Below are positions 8,304 through 16,793 of a stretch of DNA of 64,000 bases, piece by piece. Source of the DNA: Actinobacillus genomosp. 1 (lineage in GTDB: Bacteria > Pseudomonadota > Gammaproteobacteria > Enterobacterales > Pasteurellaceae); NCBI RefSeq assembly GCF_029774175.1, contig NZ_CP103834.1:1374501-1438500 (forward strand), given 5' to 3'. Position 1 is the first letter of the stretch. The number at the start of each line of letters is the position of its first letter. Below the pieces are notes generated by a model that was given only the letters and a program-made list of their open reading frames with translations, was not told the DNA's origin and made no database searches. A program made the position numbers and the translations under genes.

Positions 8304-8966
8304 ATGTTTAATATTGAAAAAGAAAATGTGTTAGCAGCATTTAAATATCGCCGAGCAACACGTAATTACGATGCTACTAAAAAAATCAGCGATGAAGATT
8401 TCGCTTATATTTTAGAATTAGCTCGTCTTTCACCAAGTTCGGTCGGTTCTGAGCCGTGGAAATTTGTGGTAATTCAAAACCAAGAATTACGTAACAAATT
8501 AAAACCGGTTGCATGGGGTATGGCGGCACAAATGGACGCCGCAAGCCATTTAGTGGTTTTACTTGCTAAGAAAAATGCAAGCCACGATAGCGAATACTTC
8601 AAAAAAGCCCTTGAACAACGTGGTTTAACGGCTGAGGAAATGGAAAAAACTTTAGCGTTATACAAACAATTCCACGTTGAAGATATTAAAATTGCCGGCA
8701 ATGAACGTGCATTATTTGACTGGTGCTCAAAACAAACTTATATCGCATTAGGTAATATGATGAGCGGTGCGGCAATGATTGGTATCGACAGCTGCCCTAT
8801 CGAAGGTTTCAACTACGATGCGGTTAATCAAATTCTTGCCGAAGCCGGCGCATTCGACCCGAATGAATACGGCGTTTCTGTAATGGCAACTTTCGGCTAT
8901 CGTGCTGGTGATATCACACCGAAATCACGTAAACCGATTGAAGAAATCGTAAGCTGGATTAAATAA
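8304..8966 (+). CDS. NAD(P)H-dependent nitroreductase (NfsB-like)
   Basis: A 220-residue FMN-dependent nitroreductase-fold enzyme. It has YRRATRNYD near the N-terminus (FMN phosphate contacts), LARLSPSSVGSEPWKFVVI around residues 36-54, and QTYIALGNMMSGAAMIGIDSCPIEGF near 145-170, all in NfsB-type positions. Such enzymes reduce nitroaromatics, quinones or flavins with NAD(P)H and usually work as dimers. AAAGGAAA precedes the ATG. A strong terminator follows. The divergent dehydrogenase gene starts 260 bases away, so the intergenic region may hold promoters for both. Confidence 0.88.
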   Translation: MFNIEKENVLAAFKYRRATRNYDATKKISDEDFAYILELARLSPSSVGSEPWKFVVIQNQELRNKLKPVAWGMAAQMDAASHLVVLLAKKNASHDSEYFKKALEQRGLTAEEMEKTLALYKQFHVEDIKIAGNERALFDWCSKQTYIALGNMMSGAAMIGIDSCPIEGFNYDAVNQILAEAGAFDPNEYGVSVMATFGYRAGDITPKSRKPIEEIVSWIK

Positions 8967-8979
8967 TCCACACATAACG

Positions 8980-9014
8980 AAAACGGTATGAGATCCCTGA
9001 TTTCATACCGTTTT
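8980..9014 (+). terminator. Terminator after nitroreductase gene
   Basis: AAAACGGTATGA (8980-8991) pairs with TCATACCGTTTT (9003-9014), followed by further T residues. Confidence 0.85.
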
Positions 9015-9119
9015 TACTTATTTATTTCCTAACTCGAAAACCCTGCCTTTCCAGCCTTGACGAAATCGAAAATTCTGTTACTTTACCAAATAACTAAGTG
9101 ATTTATTTGGAGTTTTACT

Positions 9120-9737
9120 GTGTTTGATTCATTAATTGTACAGTTTGTCGTGTTATGGGCGGTAATCGATCCGATCGGTTCGATTCCGGTCTATTTAGCC
9201 AAAACAAACCATCTTTCCGCAGCAGAACGTCATAAAGTCGCTTTAAAAGCGGTCGGAATTGCGACGATTATCTTGCTATTCTTCTTGGTTGCCGTGCAAT
9301 CCCTATTCGAAATGATGCAGATTCCGCTTTCCGCTTTCCAAATTGCCGGCGGTTTAGTCTTATTAATCTTTGCTTTAACGATGATTTTCGGTGAAGGTAA
9401 ACCGGAAAACGAAATCAAAATGCAAACCAGCTTAAGTGAATTGGCGGTTTATCCGCTTGCCGTTCCTTCTATCGCCTCTCCCGGTGCAATGATGGCAATC
9501 GTGCTATTAACCGATAACCATCGCTTTAGTTTAACGGATCAATTCATTACTACGCTCATTATGTTAGCGGTATTGCTGATTACTTATTTCTTACTTTTAG
9601 CCGCAAGTAAAATTCAAAATGTTATCGGCAGTGTCGGGGCTTCGGTTATCAGCCGAGTGATGGGATTAATTCTTGCCGCCGTTGCAGTAAATAATTTACT
9701 GGTAGGGATTCAGCAATTCTTCGGTTTAGCGAGCTAA
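9120..9737 (+). CDS. MarC-family integral membrane protein
   Basis: A 205-residue polytopic protein with about six hydrophobic segments and the family pattern WAVIDPIGSIPVYL near the N-terminus, IAGGLVLLIFALTMIFGE in the middle and a second half starting VPSIASPGAMM. MarC/YchE/YhgN proteins have no firmly established function; the old link to multiple antibiotic resistance was not confirmed. The start is GTG with TTGGAG upstream. It stands alone between terminators. Confidence 0.85.
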   Translation: MFDSLIVQFVVLWAVIDPIGSIPVYLAKTNHLSAAERHKVALKAVGIATIILLFFLVAVQSLFEMMQIPLSAFQIAGGLVLLIFALTMIFGEGKPENEIKMQTSLSELAVYPLAVPSIASPGAMMAIVLLTDNHRFSLTDQFITTLIMLAVLLITYFLLLAASKIQNVIGSVGASVISRVMGLILAAVAVNNLLVGIQQFFGLAS

Positions 9738-9760
9738 TCCGATTAACATAACCAAATAAA

Positions 9761-9803
9761 AAGCGGTCATAATTTGCAAAAAAATTGCATTTTACGACCG
9801 CTT
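9761..9803. terminator. Uptake-signal terminator between convergent genes
   Basis: AAGCGGTC (9761-9768) pairs with GACCGCTT (9796-9803), with additional TTGC/GCAA pairing inside. It lies between marC-like and fghA, which converge. Confidence 0.7.
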
Positions 9804-9814
9804 GTCTTTTTATA

Positions 9815-10660
9815 TTATGCTTCTGCTAACGCTTTTGCATGAAATGCGATATGTTTTTCGATAAAACTCGCGATAAAGAAATAGCTGTGATCATAGCCTT
9901 CATGCAAATTGAGTGTGACATCAAAGCCTAGCTTTTGTGCTTTTTCGGCAAATATTTCCGGCTGTAATTGGGTTGGATAGAAGCTATCGGCAAGCCCTTG
10001 CTCAATCAAAATAGGGCGAGCAGGCGATACCTTATCTAATAACGCAAAGCTGTCATATTCAGCCCAAGCGGTCTGATCTGTGCCTAAATAAGCGGTGAAG
10101 GCTTTTTGTCCCCACGGTACTTGGCTTGGAGTAACGATCGGCGAGAAAGCCGAGATCGCACAGTAACGTTCCGGATTCTTTAAACCGATTTGGATCGCAC
10201 CGTGTCCGCCCATACTGTGCCCGGAAGTCGAACGTTTATCGCTGACCGGAAAGTTTGCTTCAATAAGCGCCGGCAGTTCTTGCACAATATAATCGTACAT
10301 TTTGAAATGTTCTGCCCACGGCTGTTGGGTCGCATTCAGGTAAAAACCGGCACCTTGGCCTAAGTCATAACTTTCATCATTTGCCACTTTTTCACCGCGT
10401 GGTGAGGTATCCGGCATCACAATCGCAATACCGTGTTGTGCGGCAAATTGTTGTGCGCCGGCTTTGGTCGCAAAGTTTTCATCGGTACAAGTCAGCCCTG
10501 AAAGCCAATAAAGCACCGGTACTTTTTTCCCTTGTTCCGCTTGCGGCGGCAAGTAGATGGCAAAAGTCATTTCACAGTGGGTGCTGTTTGAATAATGCGT
10601 ATAACGTTCGTGATAGCCGCCAAACATTTTATAGCGGGCAATTTGAGTAAGTGCGGTCAT
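9815..10660 (-). CDS. fghA: S-formylglutathione hydrolase
   Basis: A 281-residue esterase-D family enzyme that hydrolyses S-formylglutathione to formate and glutathione, the second step of glutathione-dependent formaldehyde oxidation. The catalytic triad is visible: Ser149 in GHSMGG, Asp in QGLADSF and His in GYDHSYFF. LSGLTCTDENF, the family oxyanion region, is also present. It follows yghU by 14 bases on the same strand, with GGGAG before the ATG, so the two form an operon. adhC, which makes its substrate, lies 1.8 kb upstream beyond a toxin-antitoxin pair. Confidence 0.95.
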   Translation of the reverse strand: MTALTQIARYKMFGGYHERYTHYSNSTHCEMTFAIYLPPQAEQGKKVPVLYWLSGLTCTDENFATKAGAQQFAAQHGIAIVMPDTSPRGEKVANDESYDLGQGAGFYLNATQQPWAEHFKMYDYIVQELPALIEANFPVSDKRSTSGHSMGGHGAIQIGLKNPERYCAISAFSPIVTPSQVPWGQKAFTAYLGTDQTAWAEYDSFALLDKVSPARPILIEQGLADSFYPTQLQPEIFAEKAQKLGFDVTLNLHEGYDHSYFFIASFIEKHIAFHAKALAEA

Positions 10661-10674
10661 TTTTCTCCCTTTTT

Positions 10675-11469
10675 TTACGATTTAATCGGACGATATTCTT
10701 TTACTAAGGCACGAATCACAGCCGGACGGTTAGCAATCTGTTCCGCCCAACGCATCAGGTGCGGATATTCGTGTACCGCTAAAAATTCAGCAGCTTCATA
10801 CACACGATTTAACACGATTTGTCCATACCAGCCCCAAATTGCAATATCGGCAATGCTGTAATGTTCACCGCAAATATAGTTTTTGTTCGCAAGCTGTTTA
10901 TTTAACAAGTCTAACTGGCGTTTAGTTTCAAGGGTAAAACGGTTAATCGGATACTCTTGCTTGGTTGGTGCATATTTGTAGAAATGCCCGAAACCGCCGC
11001 CCACGTAAGGCGCACTTGCCATTTGCCAAAACAACCAAGACAAACATTCGGTACGTTCGCTGAAATCGGTCGGTAAGAACGCGTTAAATTTTTCTGCTAA
11101 ATAAAGCAAAATCGCACCGCTTTCAAATACCGGTTGCGGTTTTTCACGGCTGTAATCGAGTAACGCCGGAATTTTTGAATTCGGATTAATGTTTACAAAA
11201 TCCGAACCGAATTGATCGCCCTGTCTAATATCGATCAGAAACAGATCATAAGCGGCTTTTTTGATGCCAAGTTCTAATAATTCCTCAAGCATAACGGTAA
11301 CTTTTACGCCGTTTGGTGTACCCATCGAATACAACTGTAAATCGTGTTCGCCTTTCGGTAAATGCTGTTCAAATAACGCACCTGAAGTCGGGCGATTGAT
11401 ATTGGCAAACTGTCCGCCGTTTGGTGCTTCCCATTGCCATACTTTTGGCGGTTGATATTCTGTTGTCAT
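10675..11469 (-). CDS. yghU: Glutathione S-transferase family protein YghU
   Basis: A 264-residue protein closely matching E. coli YghU along most of its length (YQPPKVWQWE, FANINRPTSG, LYSMGTPNGVKV, NPNSKIPAL, FESGAILLYLAEKF, GGGFGHFYKYAP). YghU-type Nu-class enzymes bind two glutathiones and show disulfide-bond oxidoreductase activity. It is somewhat shorter at the C-terminus than E. coli YghU. The frame begins at 11493, but the ATG at 11469 has GGAGAAAAGC upstream and matches the family start. It is in an operon with fghA, which supports a role in glutathione chemistry. Confidence 0.93.
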   Translation of the reverse strand: MTTEYQPPKVWQWEAPNGGQFANINRPTSGALFEQHLPKGEHDLQLYSMGTPNGVKVTVMLEELLELGIKKAAYDLFLIDIRQGDQFGSDFVNINPNSKIPALLDYSREKPQPVFESGAILLYLAEKFNAFLPTDFSERTECLSWLFWQMASAPYVGGGFGHFYKYAPTKQEYPINRFTLETKRQLDLLNKQLANKNYICGEHYSIADIAIWGWYGQIVLNRVYEAAEFLAVHEYPHLMRWAEQIANRPAVIRALVKEYRPIKS

Positions 11470-11596
11470 TGCTTTTCTCCATTGAATTTGCAAACAATTC
11501 CGTAAATTTTACCGCTTGTTAAGTTATAAAGGCTAATCACTTTTTCTGATATTTAATATAAAACGGGTTGATGTCTGGTTGTATAGGACGGAGATA

Positions 11597-11627
11597 AAAA
11601 TAGGCAGAGTTTCATTCTGCCTATTTT
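11597..11627. terminator. Bidirectional terminator between toxin gene and yghU
   Basis: AAAATAGGCAGA (11597-11608) pairs with TCTGCCTATTTT (11616-11627) around a 7-nt loop. It follows the toxin gene and separates it from yghU. Confidence 0.8.
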
Positions 11628-11644
11628 GTTGGTGGAAAATGTGG

Positions 11645-12064
11645 CTACTCTTGGAACGGATTAAACACTCGCACGCCGGTTTTCGCAAAATCCGCCACAT
11701 TGCGAGTGACTAAAATCAGATTATGTTGAATCGCAGTTGCTGCAATCCACGCATCATTTTCAGGAGCATGATCGGGAATATGTAATTTGGCACAAATGCG
11801 GGCAGTTTCTTCATCAATAGTAAGGACTTTACCTGCAAACGTCGGTTTAACTAGCTCATCAAACCAACGACGTAATACTTTACCTTTGGCAATATCTTTA
11901 CGTTCTATTGATAAAATCCCTCGCTCAATTTCCATCATTACAATCGCATTGGTTTTTATCAATTCTGATGATGTACTCTCGACCCATTCCGCTACGCCTG
12001 CATTGCATTTACCTTGCTTCATCTTGCGAATTTCACTGATTAAATGAGTATCAAGTAAATACAT
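11645..12064 (-). CDS. PIN-domain toxin (VapC/FitB type)
   Basis: A 139-residue PIN-domain protein, the typical VapC/FitB length. The four acidic metal ligands are present: Asp5 in LLDTH, Glu45 in MMEIE, Asp104 in ENDAWIAAT and Asp125 in RNVADF. PIN toxins are Mg-dependent ribonucleases that cut specific tRNAs or rRNA. It follows its antitoxin by 7 bases. All catalytic positions are intact, so the toxin is probably functional. It sits between the two halves of the formaldehyde-detoxification cluster. Confidence 0.9.
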   Translation of the reverse strand: MYLLDTHLISEIRKMKQGKCNAGVAEWVESTSSELIKTNAIVMMEIERGILSIERKDIAKGKVLRRWFDELVKPTFAGKVLTIDEETARICAKLHIPDHAPENDAWIAATAIQHNLILVTRNVADFAKTGVRVFNPFQE

Positions 12065-12071
12065 TTTCCCC

Positions 12072-12332
12072 CTAAAATTCTACCGGACGGCGTTGTCCAC
12101 GGCTACGAGGTTGCAATTCAAGCTCAACATCGGCAGCTTCGGGGTTAGGATCAGCTAATGCTTCACCAATACTGCGAAAGGTTTTTGGCTGATATTGCTG
12201 AGCATAGTTTTTGTATGTCATCAACACAAACGCCGGTTCGCCTCGGTTGGTAATAATTACAGGAGCAGTAAGTGCGGCTTTTTGAGCTTTGCCGAGGTTT
12301 TGATTAAATTCACGACTAGTTATAATTTTCAT
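12072..12332 (-). CDS. Phd/YefM-family antitoxin
   Basis: An 86-residue protein with the Phd/YefM DNA-binding N-terminus (MKIITSREFNQNLGKAQKAA) and the strand PVIITNRGEPAFVLMTY. The C-terminus (about 50-86) is charged and probably unfolded until it wraps the toxin. GGAGAAAT precedes the ATG. A dyad and a sigma70-type promoter lie immediately upstream, as expected for an autoregulated toxin-antitoxin operon. Confidence 0.9.
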   Translation of the reverse strand: MKIITSREFNQNLGKAQKAALTAPVIITNRGEPAFVLMTYKNYAQQYQPKTFRSIGEALADPNPEAADVELELQPRSRGQRRPVEF

Positions 12333-12343
12333 ATTATTTCTCC

Positions 12344-12367
12344 TTTTGTAGCTAAGTTGCTACAAAA
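12344..12367. promoter_or_regulatory. Operator-like dyad of the toxin-antitoxin operon
   Basis: TTTTGTAGC (12344-12352) and GCTACAAAA (12359-12367) form a perfect inverted repeat with a 6-bp spacer. It lies between the -10 box and the ribosome site, covering the expected start of transcription. This is where a Phd/VapC-type complex would repress its own promoter. Confidence 0.6.
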
Positions 12368-12396
12368 ATAATAGTCTATTTTATGAACATTCGCAA
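12368..12396 (-). promoter_or_regulatory. Sigma70-type promoter of the toxin-antitoxin operon
   Basis: On the minus strand TTGCGA (12391-12396) and TATTAT (12368-12373) are separated by exactly 17 bp. The inferred transcription start is near 12361, inside the dyad. Confidence 0.6.
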
Positions 12397-12452
12397 GCCT
12401 GTTGAAAAATGGTAGGAAAATTTTAAGGAAAGACGTTCGATAAGAAAAACAA

Positions 12453-12471
12453 AAGGGGCTTAACGCCCCTT
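12453..12471 (-). terminator. Terminator after adhC
   Basis: On the minus strand AAGGGGC and GCCCCTT pair around a 5-nt loop (12453-12471), followed by a T-rich stretch. It separates adhC from the toxin-antitoxin operon. Confidence 0.85.
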
Positions 12472-12482
12472 ATATTATTAAA

Positions 12483-13601
12483 TTAGAAATGAATCACCGT
12501 GCGGATTGATTTACCTTCGTGCATTAAATCGAAGGCTTTATTGATGTCTTCCAACGGCATTGTGTGAGTGATGAAATCACGCAATTTAAATTCGCCTTTC
12601 ATAAATTGGTCGATAATGCCCGGTAGTTCGGTACGTCCTTTCACGCCGCCAAATGCCGAACCACGCCATACACGACCGGTAACTAATTGGAACGGACGAG
12701 TACGAATTTCCGCCCCTGCCGGTGCGACACCGATGATGATACTTTCACCCCAACCTTTGTGGCAACATTCTAATGCCGAACGCATTAAATCCACATTACC
12801 CACACATTCAAATGAGAAATCTACACCGCCGTCTGTCATCTCGATAATCACATTTTGGATTGGCTTATCGTAATCTTTCGGGTTAATACAATCCGTTGCG
12901 CCAAGTTCTTTAGCTTTCTCAAATTTAGCCGGATTAATATCGATCGCAATAATACGGCCTGCGCCTGCCATTCTTGCACCGATAATTGCCGCTAAGCCGA
13001 TACCGCCTAAACCGAAAATCGCGACCGTATCGCCTTTTTTCACTTTTGCAGTACGCGTTACCGCACCGATACCGGTGGTTACGCCGCAACCAAGCAAACA
13101 CACTTCGTCAAGCGGTGCGTTTTCTTGAATTTTTGCCAATGAGTATTCGGAAACCACCGTATATTCAGAGAAAGTTGAAGTCCCCATATAGTGGAAAATC
13201 GGCTGACCGTCTTTAAAGAAACGCACCGTACCGTCCGGCATTAAGCCTTTACCTTGGGTTTCACGTACTGCCGAACAAAGGTTAGTTTTGCCTGATAAAC
13301 AGAATTTACATTTACGACATTCTGCAGTGTAAAGCGGGATAACGTGATCACCCACTTTAAAATCGGTTACACCTTCACCGACTGCTTCCACAATCCCAGC
13401 ACCTTCGTGACCAAGTACGCACGGGAATACCCCTTCGCTATCTTGACCGGAAAGGGTATAAGCATCGGTATGACACACACCGGTTGCCACTAAACGGACT
13501 AACACTTCGCCTTTTTGCGGCAGCATTAAATCCAATTCTTCAATTTTTAGCGGTTCATTCGGCGCCCAAGCCACCGCTGCACGAGTTTTAATAAATTCCA
13601 T
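12483..13601 (-). CDS. adhC: S-(hydroxymethyl)glutathione dehydrogenase / class III alcohol dehydrogenase
   Basis: A 372-residue zinc-dependent enzyme that oxidises S-hydroxymethylglutathione (formaldehyde plus glutathione) to S-formylglutathione with NAD. Catalytic zinc ligands are Cys43, His65 (GHEGAG) and Cys172. Structural zinc ligands are Cys95, Cys98, Cys101 and Cys109. The Rossmann loop GLGGIG is at 197-202. Family length and motifs are complete. GAAGGAAAGC precedes the ATG. In related species a MerR-type NmlR regulator often accompanies this gene, but none is present in this window. Also called frmA. Confidence 0.95.
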   Translation of the reverse strand: MEFIKTRAAVAWAPNEPLKIEELDLMLPQKGEVLVRLVATGVCHTDAYTLSGQDSEGVFPCVLGHEGAGIVEAVGEGVTDFKVGDHVIPLYTAECRKCKFCLSGKTNLCSAVRETQGKGLMPDGTVRFFKDGQPIFHYMGTSTFSEYTVVSEYSLAKIQENAPLDEVCLLGCGVTTGIGAVTRTAKVKKGDTVAIFGLGGIGLAAIIGARMAGAGRIIAIDINPAKFEKAKELGATDCINPKDYDKPIQNVIIEMTDGGVDFSFECVGNVDLMRSALECCHKGWGESIIIGVAPAGAEIRTRPFQLVTGRVWRGSAFGGVKGRTELPGIIDQFMKGEFKLRDFITHTMPLEDINKAFDLMHEGKSIRTVIHF

Positions 13602-13680
13602 TATTGCTTTCCTTCTTAAATAAAGAACCTATTTTGTATTATTTTACCTTCTCTTAAGATATAAAATATAATCATATTTT

Positions 13681-13697
13681 CTTATAAGGATTATAAG
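13681..13697. promoter_or_regulatory. Dyad upstream of adhC
   Basis: CTTATAA, 3 bp, TTATAAG forms a perfect 7-bp-arm inverted repeat 80 bases before the adhC ATG. It could be an operator; no binding protein is identified. Confidence 0.35.
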
Positions 13698-13756
13698 TAA
13701 AAATGATTTCTAAACCGGCTAAAAAAGCTAAAAATCAGACCGCTTACTTTATTTCC

Positions 13757-15784
13757 TTATTCAGCAAGTTCGGTCGGCTCGTGCGACATCAGCTCTTGCC
13801 CGACATCTCGTAATAAGCTGAGATAACGTTCGTAGTGTTTTAAAATATCGGCAATGATTTCATTATGCGTCATATATTGCACGTCGTAGCCGTTACGACC
13901 GTCAAAGAAATAGCTTAGCGGCTCGTAAGTCGTTTCATTCTGAATATGCGGTAAATGTTCGTCATTGATTAATTGCTCGGAAACTTGATGGCCGACCGAG
14001 CGAATCCCATACATAAAATCTTGTAACGATTCGGTATGAATCACAAACTCGACCGCCGGTTCGGCTTCATCGAATTTAGTGATCACGTCCACATTCAGAT
14101 CATATTCCGAAATGAGCTCTCGGCGTAATTCTCGCATCGCCGGTAAAGCGGTATGTTTTAAGAATTTTAAAATGTCCTTATCTTCAGTCTGATTCAGCAT
14201 TTGATTGAGACGAGTTTTCCAGTTTTCGCCTGACCATAAAACTGTAGTCGGATTAAATTTCGCCTCAAAATATTTTTTATCCACCGCTAAGGCTTTCATT
14301 AAACTGACACAAATAACGACCATCAACATCGCAAAAGGTAATGCGGTAATTAATGTCATTGTTTGTAAAGTCGCTAAGCCGCCCGAGCCAAGCAAAGTAA
14401 TAGCAACTACCGCCATTAATATGCCCCACATCATCGCTTGCCAACGAGGGGAAGTTAAACTCTTATCACGAGAAGCGATATTATTCAGTACATAAATGCC
14501 CGAATCGGCGGAAGTAATAAAAAATAACGCAATACAAATTAATGCGATGAAACTGGTTAAACTTGAGAACGGTAAATACTCAAGGAATTTAAACAGCAAG
14601 ATTTCCGGTGTTGAAATCAAACCGGATAACACGCCTTGTGCGCTATTGTTATCCAACCAAATCGCACTGTTACCAAACACGGTAAACCATAAAATACCGA
14701 ATAAGCTCGGGATAGCTAACACGCCGAACACAAATTCGCGAATGGTTCTGCCGCGTGAAATTCGAGCGATAAACAACCCGACAAACGGTGCCCACGAACA
14801 CCACCAAGCCCAATAAAGAATCGTCCAGCCGTTAAACCATTCGGTTCGATTCGGTTCATAAGCATAAGTTTTAAAACTAAGTTGAATTAAATGACTGAAA
14901 TAAGTACCGATGTTGTCACTAAAGGCGGAAAGTAAATAAAGCGTAGGCCCACTGATTAAAACAAACAACAATAAAAATCCGGCTAAACCTAAATTGGTTT
15001 CACTTAAAATTTTCACCCCTTTGCCTACGCCTGAAATTGCAGACAGAATCGCAAGCGACATAACCACTAAAATAACACCGACTTGTAAACCGAAATCACT
15101 TTCGCTTAACCAACCCAATGCCACTAATCCGGATCCCAGTTGTGCCGCACCAAACCCTAACGTAGTGATAATACCGAAGAGCGTGGCAACCAATGCCATA
15201 ATATCGATCACATCCCCCGAACGCCCGTTGATACGATCTTTTAACAACGGATAAAAACAAGAGCGTAATGCTAATGGCAATTTATAACGAAAGCCGAAAT
15301 AAGCGAGAGCCAAAGCAATGACACCATAAATCGCCCAAGCGTGCATGCCCCAGTGAAATACCGTATGCAACAAGGCTTGCTGCGCCTGTTGATCAGTACT
15401 ACCGTTGCTGACGCCGGATACATAATGCGATAGCGGTTCGGCAACACCGAAAAACATCAATCCCACCCCCATACCGGCGGCAAATAGCATTGCCATCCAA
15501 GACATAAAGTGAAATTCCGGTTCTTCTTCATTCGTACCTAATTTGATATTGCCGAAACTACTTAGTGACACAAAAATCAAGAAAAATAAAAACAGCGATC
15601 CGACTAAAATATAAAACCAACTAAAATGTTGGAAAATGGTCGCTTTTAACCAATCCAACACCGATTGCGTTTGAGCGGGTAAAAGCAAAGTAAAGGCAAC
15701 AAGTAAAATAACAATTAATAAAGTGATACTCGTTACAAACGGATTAAATGATGATTTATCACGTATAAATGCCGTGAGCTTCAT
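13757..15784 (-). CDS. BCCT-family transporter, BetT-like (choline/betaine)
   Basis: A 675-residue carrier of the betaine/carnitine/choline family with twelve expected membrane segments (about residues 15-500). The family signature in segment 8 is present (WTILYWAWWCSWAPFVG), as is GMGVGLMFFGVAEPLSHY. Its long cytoplasmic C-terminal domain (about 505-675) matches the length of E. coli BetT (677 aa), a high-affinity proton-driven choline importer whose C-terminus senses osmolarity. No betA or betB is nearby, so imported choline may serve other purposes or be oxidised by genes elsewhere. AAAGGAG precedes the ATG. Confidence 0.85.
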   Translation of the reverse strand: MKLTAFIRDKSSFNPFVTSITLLIVILLVAFTLLLPAQTQSVLDWLKATIFQHFSWFYILVGSLFLFFLIFVSLSSFGNIKLGTNEEEPEFHFMSWMAMLFAAGMGVGLMFFGVAEPLSHYVSGVSNGSTDQQAQQALLHTVFHWGMHAWAIYGVIALALAYFGFRYKLPLALRSCFYPLLKDRINGRSGDVIDIMALVATLFGIITTLGFGAAQLGSGLVALGWLSESDFGLQVGVILVVMSLAILSAISGVGKGVKILSETNLGLAGFLLLFVLISGPTLYLLSAFSDNIGTYFSHLIQLSFKTYAYEPNRTEWFNGWTILYWAWWCSWAPFVGLFIARISRGRTIREFVFGVLAIPSLFGILWFTVFGNSAIWLDNNSAQGVLSGLISTPEILLFKFLEYLPFSSLTSFIALICIALFFITSADSGIYVLNNIASRDKSLTSPRWQAMMWGILMAVVAITLLGSGGLATLQTMTLITALPFAMLMVVICVSLMKALAVDKKYFEAKFNPTTVLWSGENWKTRLNQMLNQTEDKDILKFLKHTALPAMRELRRELISEYDLNVDVITKFDEAEPAVEFVIHTESLQDFMYGIRSVGHQVSEQLINDEHLPHIQNETTYEPLSYFFDGRNGYDVQYMTHNEIIADILKHYERYLSLLRDVGQELMSHEPTELAE

Positions 15785-16082
15785 AAATACTCCTTTGTCG
15801 ATTTAAGATTAAACTGATGTTCAGTAACAGATGAAAAGAAGGCTCGAACGAAACCGAAAGAAAAGGCACAGATACCCTTAATTGACGAACAAGGATTGTT
15901 CAGATTGATTAAAACCAATACACCTTAGCATAAAATATCAATTTTATGCAAGTTTTTAGCATTTTAGATTAAATTTATCGATTTTTTATGCTTTTAAATA
16001 GCGGTTAAATTCCTAAAACTTTTTGTAAAGCAAGTTGTTTAGCTTTAGAATCATCTTACTTTAGTTTTATGAGGAACAACCA
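15785..16082. other. 298-bp divergent intergenic region with an AT-rich palindrome
   Basis: This region separates the divergent BCCT and GNAT genes. It holds a palindrome at 15928-15949 (GCATAAAAT, ATCA, ATTTTATGC). I see no convincing ORF, and the promoters cannot be assigned with confidence. The palindrome may be an operator for the transporter gene. Confidence 0.4.
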
Positions 16083-16793
16083 ATGAGATATAACAGATTT
16101 AAACAACCGATTGGCGAAGCGATGGATCACTTTACTGAGGGACAATCTCCACAAATTGAAAAATTAATCGGACAATATGCCGTCGTCAAAAAATTGGATA
16201 CGGAAATACTGAAAAATCCTCAATATCTTGCAGATCTTTGGCAACTTTACGGTAGCGAAAGCCCTCTACAATACTGGACTTATCTTCCGATTGAACCCTT
16301 CTCAAATAAACAAACGTTATACTCATACCTCACCGATATGGCTCAATCGCAAGATCCTTATTATTTAGCCGTTTTCGATAAACAAACGGATAAATTGCTC
16401 GGCACTTTCGCTTTAATGCGTGTTGATAGACAAAATCGAGTGATTGAAATGGGTTGGGTGATCTATTCCGAACAGCTACAACGTAGCCGAATTGCAACGG
16501 AAGCGCAATTTTTAGTCATGCAATATGTATTTGAAACACTGCAATATCGCCGTTATGAATGGAAATGCGATTCGCTCAACCAGCCCTCCTACCGCTGTGC
16601 CGAACGTTTGGGCTTTCGTCACGAAGGCACATTCCGCCAATTAGTCGTCTATAAACAACGCAGTCGTGATACCGCTTGGTTTTCGTTACTTGATAGCGAA
16701 TGGCAAGCGAATAAACAAAGATTGGAAAAATGGTTAAATCCGCATAATTTCGATGAAAACGGACAACAAATTTTAGCTTTAGGGAAATGTTAA
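16083..16793 (+). CDS. GNAT-family N-acetyltransferase (RimJ/RimL-like)
   Basis: A 236-residue protein with a GNAT domain of the RimJ/RimL subgroup at about residues 35-205. Visible landmarks are YLAVFDKQTDKLLGTFALMR, IEMGWVIYSEQLQRSRIATEA and NQPSYRCAERLGFRHEGTFR, which carries the late family pattern. The donor is acetyl-CoA; the acceptor, an N-terminal amine or a small molecule, is not known. GAGGAAC precedes the ATG. The TAA stop overlaps the next ATG (TAATG), so it is translationally coupled to the DUF72 gene. Confidence 0.82.
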   Translation: MRYNRFKQPIGEAMDHFTEGQSPQIEKLIGQYAVVKKLDTEILKNPQYLADLWQLYGSESPLQYWTYLPIEPFSNKQTLYSYLTDMAQSQDPYYLAVFDKQTDKLLGTFALMRVDRQNRVIEMGWVIYSEQLQRSRIATEAQFLVMQYVFETLQYRRYEWKCDSLNQPSYRCAERLGFRHEGTFRQLVVYKQRSRDTAWFSLLDSEWQANKQRLEKWLNPHNFDENGQQILALGKC

